Assembly (NCBI RefSeq): GCF_025698545.1
Contig: NC_068571.1
Coordinates: 46,781,733-46,845,732, forward strand
DNA from: Gossypium raimondii
Lineage: Eukaryota > Streptophyta > Magnoliopsida > Malvales > Malvaceae
Length of the DNA stretch: 64,000 bases
Direction of reading: 5' to 3'
Shown here in pieces: positions 24,281 to 37,321 of the stretch (position 1 is its first letter; every line of letters starts with the position of its first letter). The translations under genes were made by a program, and so were the position numbers. The notes under the pieces were generated by a model. That model did not search any database. It had not been told where the DNA came from and saw only the letters and a program-made list of their open reading frames with translations.

Positions 24281-24544
24281 CTACTCCGACCCGTCCTCCA
24301 TCCATAAGGTATTTTCTCCATAATCCTTACCTAACCTTGCCAATAGATTAGCGACAATATTCCCTTGTCTTCGAGTAAACACAAAATCACAATATTGAAA
24401 AAAATTTCTCATGTGTCTAATACTTTGAATAATGGGACCAATAGGAGAGAGATCAAGATAGTTAGACGATGCATTTTTAATCACGGTAAGAGAATCCCCT
24501 TCCACAACCACCTTATCAAGTCCCAAATCTCGAGCAAAAGCCAT
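24281..24544 (-). mobile_element. LINE-type RNase H (RVT_3) fragment
   Basis: This 87-residue frame begins MAFARDLGLDKVVVEGDSLT and passes through FVFTRRQGNIVANLLARLG. This is the C-terminal half of the plant RVT_3 RNase H fold, with the conserved EGDS aspartate and the closing RxxN...A.xLA helix. The position normally occupied by His (AHxLA) is Asn here. The reverse-transcriptase part is absent, so this is a 5'-truncated LINE relic, or less likely an RNase H-like host fragment. Confidence 0.7.
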
Positions 24545-25140
24545 GGATTGAGGACTCTAATGAGAATAGTTCTATATACCAACTAATGTTTTTTATTTGA
24601 ATTGAAGTCTAACTTGTTAGAATAAATAAAAGTAATGCATGATTGAAGCATGATACGTTGATCGATTCCAAATATGAAAAATCTCGTACAAGAAAATAAT
24701 AAATATAGATAATTATATAATGGATGCGAGTGTTTCTAAAGAGACCTACAACATAACTGCTTATTAAAACTTCTAAAAGGATTCAAATACCTAAATATAA
24801 AAATAATGAAAATAAAGACAACGCAATAAGTTATGTTAATACGTGAAAATATAGAACCATGAAAATAGAAAGTTGTCGACAACGGTTTTACATGCAATTT
24901 TCTTATTGAAATAATGAAAAAAATGAGGATCTTAAAAACAATTTGTTGAGAATTATAGACATGAAATAAATTGGCCAAAATGGAAGACGCAATTTAAGTA
25001 TAATTAAATTCGTAACGTTTCTAAACCAATAGTCTAATTCTAGCCTTTCATACCAATTTATAACTAAGTAATCCACAATCAAGCATGCGTATATAAATCA
25101 AATACATAATAACCTAAGTAAATAAATATCATATGAACTT
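24545..25140. other. Decayed repetitive DNA left of the first solo LTR
   Basis: AT-rich, no gene. It may belong to the same older minus-orientation LTR sequence that resumes at 27632 and 31301. Confidence 0.3.
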
Positions 25141-25145
25141 ATGTG

Positions 25146-27626
25146 TGTGATACCCAATTTTTGCTCGGCCCATATACCTTACAAAAACTAAATAAATAAA
25201 ATTAAATACCAAATAAAATGTAAAGTCCAAACACAATCCAAATTACAAAATTTTAGCTCAACATGTCAACCTAATCCTAAACCCAGTTACAGAGGCCCGA
25301 TACCTAGCCCAATAGCTATAAGGACCCAAACCACTAACCCTAAACCTATATCACCAAAAAATAAAACCAAACCCTAATAGCATTCAGCCCCAGCCAGCGC
25401 CGCAACCACCAGGCCTTTCCGCGTGTGTGTGCCAGCGGTTATCACCCTCCACGCACGCCACGCACATCTCCTCCAGTGCACCTGTAACAAACCACAAATC
25501 ACGAACAGCAAATAATAGTAGAAATTACGACAAAAATGAAAAAAGAGTTTTCGAGAGTTTCTTTTTTCTGTCATTTTGGCTATATAAAGCCAAATTAAAT
25601 TTGTAAAAGGGGTTACGAATATTATATCAAAAACTATTTAAAAAAAGAGAATCAAAGAGCAATTTGAAGGTTTTTTTTCCTTTTCTCTTCGAGTTTTCTT
25701 CTTTTATTTTTTTATCTTTGTTTTATACTTTTTTAAAAAATAATAATAAAAAGGAAAAAAAGCGATTTACCTGGTTTTGGGCGCCATTCGCGGTGGCTTC
25801 ACGGTGGGCACGACGGCGGCGGCATGAGGGTGCTAGGGTCGAAACCCTAGCAGAGAACCCCATCCCCTCTGCTTTCCTCTTTAAAAAATGAAATAGAAAT
25901 GTTTTTTAAGAATAATTTTGATTTTAATATTAAAGGAGAACGACACCGTTTTAATGAGGGAAGATCTGCGAGTTGACCCGACTCGTAGGCAGGGTCAGCG
26001 CGTTCTTGCCCTAATGGGTAATATACGCTATTAGTCCTCCTAATTTGTTTCATAGTTTCAATTCGTTTTTTTATTTCCTAAATTCGCCCCGTATTTTGAT
26101 GTTGTCCCATTTTAACCCATTTCGCCGCGCAGCGTTTTGGATACAAGGGAATATTTCAATCTGACCCCCCTTGTAATCTATGTATTGCGTTTTAATCCCG
26201 CTCTTTATTTTAATTTCATTTGTTTCCTATTAATTTAGTTTTAATTGCGATTTAATCCTTTTTTTATATGTATGTTATTTTTCTAAAAAATTAATAAATT
26301 GGTTTGATATAATTATTATATTTACTACAATTATTGTTATTATTATTAATGATGTTATTCGTTTATATATTTACTTATTTTATATATACATTATTTTATT
26401 ATATATGTATTATTGTTTTAAGCTTTTAAAATTTTATATATTATTACCCTTTTTTATGATATACCGTTATTAATATTTATTGTATTTTTTATACTACAAT
26501 ATATTTTCTCAAAATTTACTCATTACATATTTTAGATTTGTATAAATATTTTTTACGTAATACTATTATATAATAATATTATATATGTATACATATTTCA
26601 TATTAAATTATTTTCATTATACATACATACATACATAATCTATTGTTAGTTTCAGATTATTATATAGATATTTTATCTCTTTCAAATATTTTAACATCTT
26701 TAATTTATTTCAACTTATTTCAATATTGTTAATTTATTTAAATTTATTTAAATATTTTAATTTATATATATTATATTTGTTTCTTGAATTATATTTAAAT
26801 TTGTATATTTCGTTAGTGTTTATGTAAAATTGCTTGATTTTAATTAGTTTCCTCTTATTAGCCAATGTGGGTATTTACATGAGATTATTGTTGCTATGTG
26901 TATTACTTGCTTGTATATATCTACCGCTCATTTGATTAATGTGTGATTTATTTACAAGTTACCCTTTCGCGTTGCATATTATCATTTAATCACCTTACAT
27001 TTTTCATTCAAGGATTTATAAAATAAAGCAATACTCGGTATCTTAGATTTTCAAAGAAAATTGTGCCCTAACTTACTGGGCTTCAATTTTCCTCGTTGAA
27101 TTTAAGTACCCGGGTATCTTTTTTCAATCCAAATGTAAAAATTTCAAATCAAAGCTTATCTCGAGAATTCGAAATGTTATATCCTAACTCACTGGGTCCG
27201 ACATTTTGTTATCTCGAGATGAGATTTTTGATAAAAGCAAATTCGTGTGTTGTCATAGGAACTTCAAAGAATCGTGCCCTAACTTACGGGGTTTCGATTT
27301 CTTCACTGAAGCAAGATGACTAAATTTTTTAGTTTTCAAAATAAAAAATTTCAATAAAGATTTTAAAAGGGGAATCGCTTTTTAACCATTTTCGACATTC
27401 GACCTCAAGACGTTAAATAATCAATTAGGTACTAATTTTAGGCATTACGAGGGTGCTAACCCTTCCTTGTATGTAATTGACTCCCGAACTCATTTTTCTG
27501 AAATTCGTAGACCAAAATCGTTTTCAAGGTGATCCGATCACACTTCAATAAAGGATCGGTTGCGACTCCAATTTTCATTTTTAAGTCGATAACTAAATTT
27601 TTGTTTTTCAAAAAGTGGTTTCAACA
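25146..27626. mobile_element. Solo LTR, 2481 bp, target duplication ATGTG
   Basis: The segment begins TGTGATACCCAATTTTTGCT and ends GGTTTCAACA. ATGTG lies immediately outside both ends (25141-25145 and 27627-27631). There is no second LTR and no coding interior, so it is a solo LTR left by LTR-LTR recombination. The size suggests a Ty3/gypsy-type family. It differs in terminal sequence from the TGTAACA...TGTTACA LTRs to the right. Confidence 0.85.
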
Positions 27627-27631
27627 ATGTG

Positions 27632-28411
27632 ATCAAAACATCAAACAAGTTGATTCTTCAAGAACTAATCAACAAATTTAGCTTCTCCTTGATTAACTCC
27701 GATTTGATCTGGTTCTTAATCTAAACAATTATTTTATACAATCCATCAATACAAAAAATTTTCATATTATGCCATGACATGAATGAACTTATATAATCTC
27801 ATTTTTGATACCCTAAAATTTTATATTTTATTCAATTTAGTCCCTAAATTCAAAATACCCATAACTTTCAATTTTAACCTCAATTTAAAATTCAACTTCA
27901 CATACATTCATCAGAACCCTCTACTTTCTATTTCTATCGAAATTTCACAACAATTTTATGTATTATTCACTTTAATCTCTATGTGCAAAACTAACAATTA
28001 AACATTACAATCTAGTCCTTTTCACCACCCCAAACTTAAAATCTATCAATTTTAAGCCTAATTCTTCAAAAATTCAACAATGACAACTTTCAAAAACTTG
28101 AATAATTTTATAAATTGGTATATAAGCTAACCAAATCAAGCTCCCATGACCTCAAAAACATAAAAAAAATACAAGAAAAGACTTAAATTTGCTTACCTAT
28201 TAGATGGTTGAATGTTTGAGTTTCAAAAATGACTTTTCTAAGGTTTTTATGCTTGGATGGGTAAAAGAAAATGAATGAGGAATATCCCATTTTCACATGT
28301 CTTATATACTTTGAATAATCTTTAATTAACCTAAATTAATTAAGTTAATCTAACTTAATTAACATAATAAGCATTTAAATTTCAATAGTAGAGAAAACCA
28401 TCATCAAGAAT
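27632..28411 (-). mobile_element. Piece of an older minus-orientation LTR
   Basis: Read on the minus strand this looks like the interior of a long LTR. It is interrupted on the right by the TATCT solo LTR and probably continues at 31301-31584, where the minus-strand end reads TTATAACATCCCGATTTTTA. Boundaries are blurred by decay. Confidence 0.45.
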
Positions 28412-28416
28412 TATCT

Positions 28417-31295
28417 TGTAACAGCCCGTTTTCAGTGAAATCAGAATAGTGGTTTCGGGACCACAAATTTGAAGTTGAAAATTTTTTTTTAATATTATTT
28501 TATGGTCTATATCATGATAATATGGTGGTATAAAAATTTCTTTAATAAATTTTACTATTTGTATGCTCAATTTTTGAAAAAGGACTAAATCACGTAAAGT
28601 GTGAAAGTTGTGTTCTATTAGCTAAAGGTGTTAAATAGCTATAGAAATTTAAATTGGAGGTCCTTATATGGTAATTAGACCATTAAATGAGTTATTGGGT
28701 GTGCATGACTTGGTATATGAGTAATTTTTAAAGTTAGGTAAGGGTAAAATGGTAAAAATATAATTAATGATAAAAATAAATAAAAGAAAAGCCAAAAAGC
28801 TATCATCTTCTTCTATTTTTCATGCCATAGCCGAATTCACCATAGGAGAAGGGAAGAAATTTTTTCTCAAGCTTTTTCTTTGCATGTAAGTGCTATTTCA
28901 TCCCGTTTTTGTTGATTTTTATGTTTTCGGAACTGTTGTAGCTTCATCTAGCTAAATAGAGGACTAAATTGCAATATGGTTTAAAGTATAGGGTTTTTCC
29001 ATGAGAGCATATTAGTTGTTCTTGAAGTTTAATGGAAGAAAATGAACCCATGTTGTTAAATAAACAACTTTTGTTAAGTGAGTTTTGATGAAATTGTTAG
29101 TTAGGGTTTAAATTGAGAAATGTGAAAAATTTGTGATAAATGCGTGAATTCATGTAATATATGGCCTGATATGAGCATATATAATTTTTGGATAGGCTTG
29201 GATGTAGTGAAATTTCATGAATTTCATTTTTTTACGAGCCTAGGGACTAAATTGTAAAAAGGTTAAATGTTTAGGGGCAAAATGGTAATTTTTCCATAAC
29301 ATGAAATTGGATTGAATTGAATAGAATAAATATTAAATTAGTTAAATTTGATTATATATAGAACAAGAAAAGCCACGTTCGAAATTAGATCGAGGCAAAG
29401 ATAAAGTAATGGATTGATCGGTCGATTGTCTCTGTGTAAATTTGAGGTAAGTTTGTATGTTTAATAAGAATTAAATTATATGTGTTTAAATGCTCAATTG
29501 ATATAATTGTGATGATATGACACCACGAAAATTCTCGACGAGGTATCGGCAATGTATGGATCCTGGTTGAACCTTAGGAATAGATAGGATACAAATGACA
29601 TGTCATTAAGGGTTACCGTGTTTTGGGTGTTGGTCTCGTACGTCTTACCGGTGGTTGAGTTTTTGGTATGTGTTGCGATTACTTTACAGCTTGTATGAGT
29701 AACACTGTGTAGCTACGTCTTGACTGACAGCTTGTGTGAGCAGACCAATGATGGCTCGAGAGTGAGCATCTATATGAGATATGGGATAGAGGTGATTTTG
29801 ACCACGTATTAGCACTTAGTGTGTGAGATACTTGAGTATCTGATAGTATTCCAAATGGTTTAACAGGCACAGATGATGATACGAGGTTATAAGAGTTGAT
29901 ACGAACCAGTATAGGTATTCGTGTAAAATACGAAAAGTAATTCATAGTTGATGTATTCATATATGACTAACATGATTGTGATTATGTATTAGGCTTTGGG
30001 CCAATTGAAATTTACCTATGTTTTAATTATGCTTATCTAAATTGTGGATGAATGGTAAGTTGTATTTATTAGCCATACGAACTTACTAAGCTTAATTGCT
30101 TACTCTGTTTTAAGTTCCGTGTTTTATAATGATTCGAAAGCTCGCTCAGTTTGGAAGTTGTCGGAGATCGTGTCGCACTATCAAACTCTCATTCCGGTAT
30201 TTTGTACTTTGTATATTTTGGTTAAATGGCATGTATAGGTGTTTTGGCTAATGTGACCTATATGTCTTGTTGTGTTTTGGCCATTTGAGATGGCTTGTAA
30301 GGTGGTCACATATTTTGATATGTATATATGTTCAAATGACCCTTTGATATGTGATGTATGGTCGTTATATGAATGCCTTGCTTGTGAAATTGTGTTTGGC
30401 ATTAATTGGTTGAAATGAAGATGGTTATGTATGCTAAGTTTTAGGCACAATGTCTTATATATGTAATTGATCATTTAGGTAACCTTTGAAGTATGTTTGG
30501 TATGTTTTAAAGTGATCAAATGAATGTGTTTATGGATATCATGTTATGGTGTGAATGTACATGTTATAAACTTAATATTGGTTTGATTTGAGTGCCTATT
30601 TATGCCATGGTTTTATATATTTTGATGTGTATAGGTTGTCACCAATTTGGGTGAGAAATATGGCTTGGAAAATGGCCTATTTTTGTCCACACGAGAAGAG
30701 ACACGAGTGTGTGTCTCAGCCGTATGTGACACATGGCCAGGTGACACACGGCCAGGTGACACGACCGTGTGTCCCCTATAATTTCCTTAGAAAGCAAGTT
30801 AGTAGCTTCACACGGCCTAGCACACGGGTGTGTGGCTTGGCTATGTGGCACAAGTCAGTATACCATCTAGTTTTCACACGGCCTGGCACACGGGCGTGTG
30901 AGGCCATTTCGAAGGGTACACGGCCTGGCACACGGGCATGTGGTTTGGCCGTGTGACCCAAGTCAGTGAGTTACACAAGGTCAGACACGAGCTAGGACAC
31001 GACCATGTGATCCCTTTTCGAATGCCCACACGGCCTGGCCACACAGGCGTGTGTCCTCTACACTTTAAAAATTTTCAATGTTTTTCTAAAAAAATTTTGA
31101 ATACTCGGTTTAGTCCTGAACCACTTTTAATGTTTATTTGGAGCCTTGAGGGCTCGTAACAGGGACTCTATTAATGTGTTTGAATGGATTTTGATTTGAA
31201 TGATAATTGATTATGAAATGTATGATTGTTTAAGTCATAAGTCCGTAATGTTTCGTAACCCTGTTCTGGTGTCGGATACGAGTTAGGGTGTTACA
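28417..31295 (+). mobile_element. Solo LTR, 2879 bp, target duplication TATCT
   Basis: Starts TGTAACAGCCCGTTTTCAG and ends TTAGGGTGTTACA, with TATCT at 28412-28416 and 31296-31300. A dense cluster of CACACGG/CCGTGTG quasi-palindromes lies near its 3' end (about 30690-31055). No element interior, hence a solo LTR. Ty3/gypsy-type is inferred from size and 5-bp duplication. Plus orientation follows from the GTGTCGGATACGAGTTAGGG-like 3' end shared with its relatives. Confidence 0.9.
30690..31055. repeat. CACACGG/CCGTGTG hairpin cluster
   Basis: Multiple short inverted motifs such as cacacggcctggcacacggg and cgtgtg occur in quasi-tandem order. They form many potential small hairpins and a local GC-rich island inside the TATCT solo LTR. 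Open frames on both strands here are artefacts of the repeat. Confidence 0.85.
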
Positions 31296-31300
31296 TATCT

Positions 31301-31584
31301 CCTAATGAAAAATGGTTTATTCACCAATTTAAAAATTTATATAATTACAATTTAAGTCCCTAAACATGTGGTCAATTAAAAATCTATAGCAATTAGAATT
31401 TTATAATTTAGTCCCTGTACCCTAATTAAGTAATTAATAGACAGAATTGATGGGCCAAGCATAAATATTCTTTTATACCAGCTCCGTAAATATTCGTATT
31501 TAATATTTATGAACTCGGTTTATAGAAATAGTGTTCTGAAACCACCTTTTTCAGCATCACTAAAAATCGGGATGTTATAAAATG
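31301..31584 (-). mobile_element. Terminal piece of the older minus-orientation LTR
   Basis: Its right end on the minus strand reads TTATAACATCCCGATTTTTA, an LTR-start-like sequence. It lies between two younger solo LTRs and appears to be the host sequence into which both inserted. Confidence 0.45.
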
Positions 31585-31589
31585 TATGT

Positions 31590-34224
31590 TGTAATATCCC
31601 GTTTTTCAATTGTGTCAAAATAGTGATTTTGATACCACGATTCTAATATGTGTTATCATGTTTTAATATTTAGTTAATTTTATGGAATTTTATTAGGGTT
31701 ATACTAAATTTTGGTAAAGAAATTTTAAGGTTTAATTAGTTAATTGAATAAAAAGGATTAAATTGTGAAAGATGCAAAATTTAGTAATTAATGAATTATA
31801 TTGACTTGATAGTTTAATTAATGATGTGGAGGGGACTTATGAAGTAATTTGTCAATAAAGTTCAGTGATGGACGGTTTAAGGCTTGAAAATATGTTAAAA
31901 TGCATGTTTAATTTTGAGGGCAATTTTGTAGTTGAGTTAATATAGTTTAATAATTAAAACAAAATAGAGTATCATCTTCCCTAAAGGGTTCTTCCACCAA
32001 AAATAGAAAAGAAATTCACCATTTTTGTGCTAGCAAGGTTCGGTTAAAGTTCCCTTTTGCATGTGAGTTCAATTTAAGCTTACCTCTTGTAATTTTTATG
32101 TTTTTGGGAATGTTGTAACTAGGTGCAACTAACCCATAGCTTCTTTTTTGAAACTGTTAAGATTTTTGAAATGTACCATGGATGAATTCTTAGTATTATG
32201 AGATTAGATGATGAATTAGAGTTATTAGTTGTTGGTTATGTGTAAATTATAAAGTGATTTTTGTTAGTTTTTGAGCAAATGATTAAACTGATGAAATGTT
32301 AGAAGTGATAGGGAATTTTAGTGAATTTAGAATAAATGTGGGTTGAATATGGTAGGGTAAAAATATGGCTAGCATGTTATGTTATAAAGTTTTGTTAGTT
32401 TTGGTATTTTGAGGGTAGGGACTAAATTGTGATAAATGTAAAAGTTTAGTGAAAATGTATAATTAATAAAAATTTAAGGGTTTTATACATTAAATTGAGT
32501 ATTAAATGTATGTGAGTTTAATAAAATGTATTTAATTACTATATAGATCAAGGCACAAGTCATAAAGACAATAAACGATGAAAGATAAAAATTATGAAGT
32601 AGTCACTGCGTTTGAATCGGGAGTGGATCGTAGGTAAAATCATAGTGCTTTGTTTTAGAATTGTAATTTATTTGTGTATTAGATTGCTAATTTCTAGTTA
32701 ATTGATTTATATATATATGTAGTTATTTTGGTTATTTATATAACCATGTGAATTGCAAGTATTTATGTATATACTTCGGTATCCCTATTTGCACATCTGT
32801 GCCCCTATTTTGCATCTATGATGCCTCTGAAAATGGAGTAACTATTGAGTATGTGAATCGAGTACTAATGATTTAGAATAAATGTTATGGAGTACTACGA
32901 ACTAGTTACATACTTGTATGAAAGGTTTATTTATGGATTGTTACATGGAATAGGTATAATCCTATTATGATAAATTTCTAGAGAAGATGCCCATTTCAAT
33001 TTGGTTGATTGTGAAAACAAAAGTACCATGTATTTGAAAATTAGGATGAGCATGTTATAACTTTAATTTTTTTTATTTTAATTAAGTTAAGTCAAGTAAA
33101 TGTTATAATATGATCTTACTAAGCTATTTAAGCTTATTTGTTTCTTTCATGTTATTTTGTAGTTATCAGTAGCGGACTGATTGGACGAATCGATTGAAAA
33201 GCTCACACTATCCAATCATTTTGGTAGCTTTTCATCTCTTTTTGGGTTGTGGCATGTGTATATAGGTTTTGTTTGTAAGTTGTTAATGTTAATGGTAATA
33301 GATGATTAAGAAGATTGGTTAGCTTTTTTGAGTATGTTTTGTAATGTTGGAATATGAAATCTTACGTATAAACGGTAGTCTTGATGTTTATTTGGTAAAC
33401 TTTGTAGCATGTTTAAAATGTAATAATAAATGGTTAGTTTTGGGAGTTTAAATTGGAGATTGATATTAGACAAAGTCTTTTTAGGCTATTTGAATATTTA
33501 GTTATGAATTGAGGTGCCTATGAATGGCACATTGGTTAGAAGCTTTAGGTTGATTGTTTTGACATGTTTTAAGAGTGTATTAAAAGTGTTTTGATCATAG
33601 GAATGTATGTGTTATTGGTGTACCTTGTTGGGCAAGATTTGGTATTGAATTGGCTTGTATTAGGGGTTAAATGGTGAGTACACGGGCTATCACACAGTCG
33701 TGTGTCACACACTGACACCCCACACGATCGTGTATGCTTTTATTATTTTAGGTGCAGGTTTCACATGGTCTAAGACACGATTTGAGACACGGCCATGTGT
33801 CTCGAGTCAATGGGATATACGGGATAGCACACGGCCTACGACATGATCGTGTGAGCCAAGTTAGTGAGTTACACAGTTAGACACATGGACTAGGATACGA
33901 CCATGTGTCCCTACTTCGAATGCTCACCCGATCTGAGCTATGTCACACAGCCTGACCACACGGCCGTGTGACCCCTGCTTTTCAAATTTGTCTAAAATTT
34001 TTTGTTTTGTTTTGATTTAATCCTAGATTGTTCCTGAATTGCTTTTTAGGGCCTCGAAGCTCGATTTAAAGTCCATAAATGTATTTTTACCATGAATTGA
34101 ATTATTTATTGTATGTTTATACATTATTTGAATATTTGTTCCAAAATTTCGTGATATGACTTGTTTTGCTTAGTAACTCTTTGTAACTCTAGTTTGATAA
34201 CGATGTCGGATTAGGGGTGTTACA
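31590..34224 (+). mobile_element. Solo LTR, 2635 bp, target duplication TATGT
   Basis: Starts TGTAATATCCCGTTTTTC and ends GGATTAGGGGTGTTACA. TATGT flanks it at 31585-31589 and 34225-34229. It has a CACACGG/CCGTGTG cluster at about 33685-33985, the same relative place as in the TATCT LTR. No internal domain, so a solo LTR of a related family. Confidence 0.9.
33685..33985. repeat. CACACGG/CCGTGTG hairpin cluster
   Basis: Degenerate version of the hairpin-forming motifs (cacacagtcgtgtgtcacac, cacacggccgtgtg) near the 3' end of the TATGT solo LTR. Confidence 0.8.
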
Positions 34225-34229
34225 TATGT

Positions 34230-34910
34230 AATACATCAAAATGAAGCTTTGATTGGGTGATAAATATATTATTTTAACAATTTAATTGGCATGAGTTCAA
34301 ATCTCACAATATAATTTATTTTAATTACAGAAAGACATTTTTGTGATTCTCCTAATCGAGTTGGTGCCCAGTTGACTGGTGACACCAACTCAATCAAGAG
34401 GTTAAATGATAGTATATATATACAATTGATGTAGGTAATGAAGTATGCATAATAAAATTAAAATGTAAATATGATATTATATATAATTGATGGAGATGAT
34501 AAAATTTGCATAATAAAATTAAAATGTATAAAAATATAAAAATAAAACTTTAGTTGAATGATAAATTAAAAGTTTTATTAGCGCAATTGACATGGATTGA
34601 ATCACATCATATGTAATTTTTATTTGTTTTTAAATAAAAAACTAAACTAACCTCAAGGAATATTACTTATTTTAATTATCGAAAAGCATTTTCGTAATTT
34701 CCTAACCGAGTTGGTGCTTGTTTGACTCGTAACACTAACTCAATTAGAAGTTTAATTAATAGTATAAAACATAAATATATAAAATTTAGAACACATATAC
34801 AAGTTATTAAAGTTTCAAAATAAATAAATAAATTGTTTTAGTTTAAATAGTAAATAAAAAATTTTATATACATGGTGTCCTTGGTCCAAATCTTGGTAAA
34901 ATTATATATA
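34230..34910. other. AT-rich region with repeated GAGTTGGTG hairpins
   Basis: Non-coding. A perfect 9-bp stem GAGTTGGTG/CACCAACTC at 34358-34391 encloses a smaller CCAGTTGACTGG palindrome. A diverged copy lies at 34708-34741, and a weaker one at 38070-38103. Confidence 0.5.
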
Positions 34911-37321
34911 TGTCTTTTTTAATATTTATGATTTTTAATATTGCTTAAAATTTTGGATGTTAATATTATTGAATAGTTTTAGTATTAGGGATTAAATTGA
35001 TAGATTTTAAACTAGAAATGGAAAAGGATTAAATTCTAGAGCAAATTGTAAATTTTGAGTAATAGGGACTAAATTGTGAAAATTCAAAATTTAGGAGTTT
35101 AGTTGAAAATAGGGAGCTAAATTTAGCTTAAAGTGAAATTAGTATAAAAATATAGGATTAAATGTGAAGAATAAAAATTAGTCTCGATTTAGGGACTAAA
35201 TTGGAATTTAATGTTGAGTAAAAATTGAAATATTCAATGTGAAATTGAATTGTGTTGTATCTATGTGTTTTAATTGTTTTAATTTCGTAGCTAACGTCGT
35301 ACCGAAATCCTTGACTAAAAAGGGAAAGGATAAAATCGACGTCGAATAGCTCAGAATCCACGATTTGTATTTCTATAATCCGAACCTAGTTGTTAATTGT
35401 TATATTTTGATTTAATGCATATGGTAAGTGGTTGAGGTGAGTATTTTGGCACTTTGATAGTGAATTGAAATTATAGTTGATTGAAATGGATTGAATTGGT
35501 ATATACATTATGAATGTATTGATTATTTGAATTGAAATGAGTATATATATTTAAATGTGATAACGTGCATATATGAGATTTGGATATTGTATGTATTTGT
35601 AATTGAATTGAAACCCTATTAACTGTTTCAGGCTAAGTTGGATATAGATGGCATGCCATAGGATAGGAAGAGTTCAGGAAATTCTTCGACTTCGAGTCGA
35701 TGAGGCACTGGGTGCCGATTTGCTTCGGTTTAACTAATGAGACACTTGGTGTAAATTTATATACCGCTGAGCGTAGTTATTATTTTGGATTTATCCGATG
35801 AGGCACTAGGTGTCAAACTAGTGTGTTGGTTGGATCCGTGTATCCGTCCAAGTCTGAGTCGTGTTAATAGGGGTAATTTAATAATAAAGTTCTATAATCG
35901 ATATTGAATGGTATGGTATGTGAAATGGAAATGAGATGGTGAATTGAAATATGAAAAATGAGATATATTGTGATTAAATGAAATACATGAGTTATGTACT
36001 CATGAATTGAATATGGAATAGATAATGTCATTGTATAAACAAATATGGATTGATATGTGAAAAGCTATTTATATATCAAGTAATGTGAATTGAGATATTT
36101 GTTAAACAAATCAAATATGATAGCATGTGAAAATCGAGTATGGTATGAAACGACATAGTAATATACATGAATTTGAAATGATGGTATATGGTAATTTTAA
36201 GCTCAAACAATAGTATGTTTGTATAATTCAAATTATGCATTCTTGTATTATTATGTCTTTAAATGTTTAGATTATAGAAATATCACTGAGTTTTACTCAG
36301 CGTATGATTTTATTTTCCGTACGCAAGTTAGATATTTCTCTTTTGATCGCCGACTTAGCATCCAACAATGATCTCAATCTCAAATGTGGTGATTTTTACC
36401 TTTTTGTGATGCCATGTACCTAGGATGTCTTAAATTGATAGTTATTTTGTGAATGGTTTGTAATAGAGTTATAAGTATAATGTTGGGTTGAGCATATATT
36501 TGTGTTTGGAGCCATAATTTGGCCTGTTGTTTTGAACCAATGCTTGTTAGGTGTATCTGAATTTAAGTTGATGTTTTAGGCAGTTATAATCTAGAATAAA
36601 ATGATTGATTTTGGCATGTTTAAAATTTTGATTTGAATGATACATGGATGAAATGTTTTGATGATATAACTTGCGGTACTAATGAGGGTACATTGGTTAG
36701 GCACCTAGGACTATTGTTTTGACATGTTTTGAGTATATTTGATTGTGTTTTGAACAGGTTAAATGATTGGTTTTTGAGTTGTTTAATGCTCAAACAAGTA
36801 GGAATTCGTAAACTTGTTGTTTAAGGTACATTTTAGGTCCACACGGGTGTGTGACTTGGCCGTGTGAGACACATGGCTAGGCGACACAGTCATGTGTTGT
36901 CTGATGAGTGCTTAGGGAACAAGTCAGCTAGCACATGGCTTGACACACGGGCATGTGGCTTGGCCGTGTGACCTAAGTCAGAGAGTTACATGAGCATAGA
37001 CACAGGCTGGGACACGGCCGTGTGTCCCTATTTCGAGAGTTACACGGCCTGAGACATGGGCGTGTGTCTCAGCCATGTGACCTCTGTAGTTGAATTTTTT
37101 TAACTTGTTCCTTAAATTTTCAAATGTTCCCGATTTAGTCCCGAATCGTTTCTAAAGTGATTCTAAGGCCTCGAGGGCTTGAATAAGGGACGATATGCAT
37201 GCTTAATGATGGATTATGTTGTGATTATTGAAATATTTTGAAATAAGTGATTTAGGTAATGTTTATTCGGTAATGCTCCAAAACCCTATTCTGGCGACGG
37301 ATATGGCTTAAGGGTGTTACA
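34910..37321 (+). mobile_element. 5'-truncated LTR (boundary uncertain)
   Basis: Ends GGATATGGCTTAAGGGTGTTACA at 37321. Internal sequence (the agctaacgtcgtaccg, gggaaaggataaaatcgac, gaatagctcagaatcc and tttgtatttctat region near 35289) parallels the ATTTC solo LTR near 46542. The first roughly 600 bp present in that relative are missing and no TGTAACA start or matching duplication is found. It carries a CACACGG/CCGTGTG cluster at about 36838-37080. The left boundary is an estimate. Confidence 0.6.
36838..37080. repeat. CACACGG/CCGTGTG hairpin cluster
   Basis: Third occurrence of the hairpin cluster (ccacacgggtgtgtgac, gggacacggccgtgtgtcc), again a few hundred bases before an LTR 3' end. Confidence 0.8.

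Noticed and set aside
30588-31159. Open frames on both strands in the CACACGG cluster
   Set aside because: They arise from the short GC-rich repeats in a solo LTR. No domain, and both strands are open because of the repeat's symmetry.
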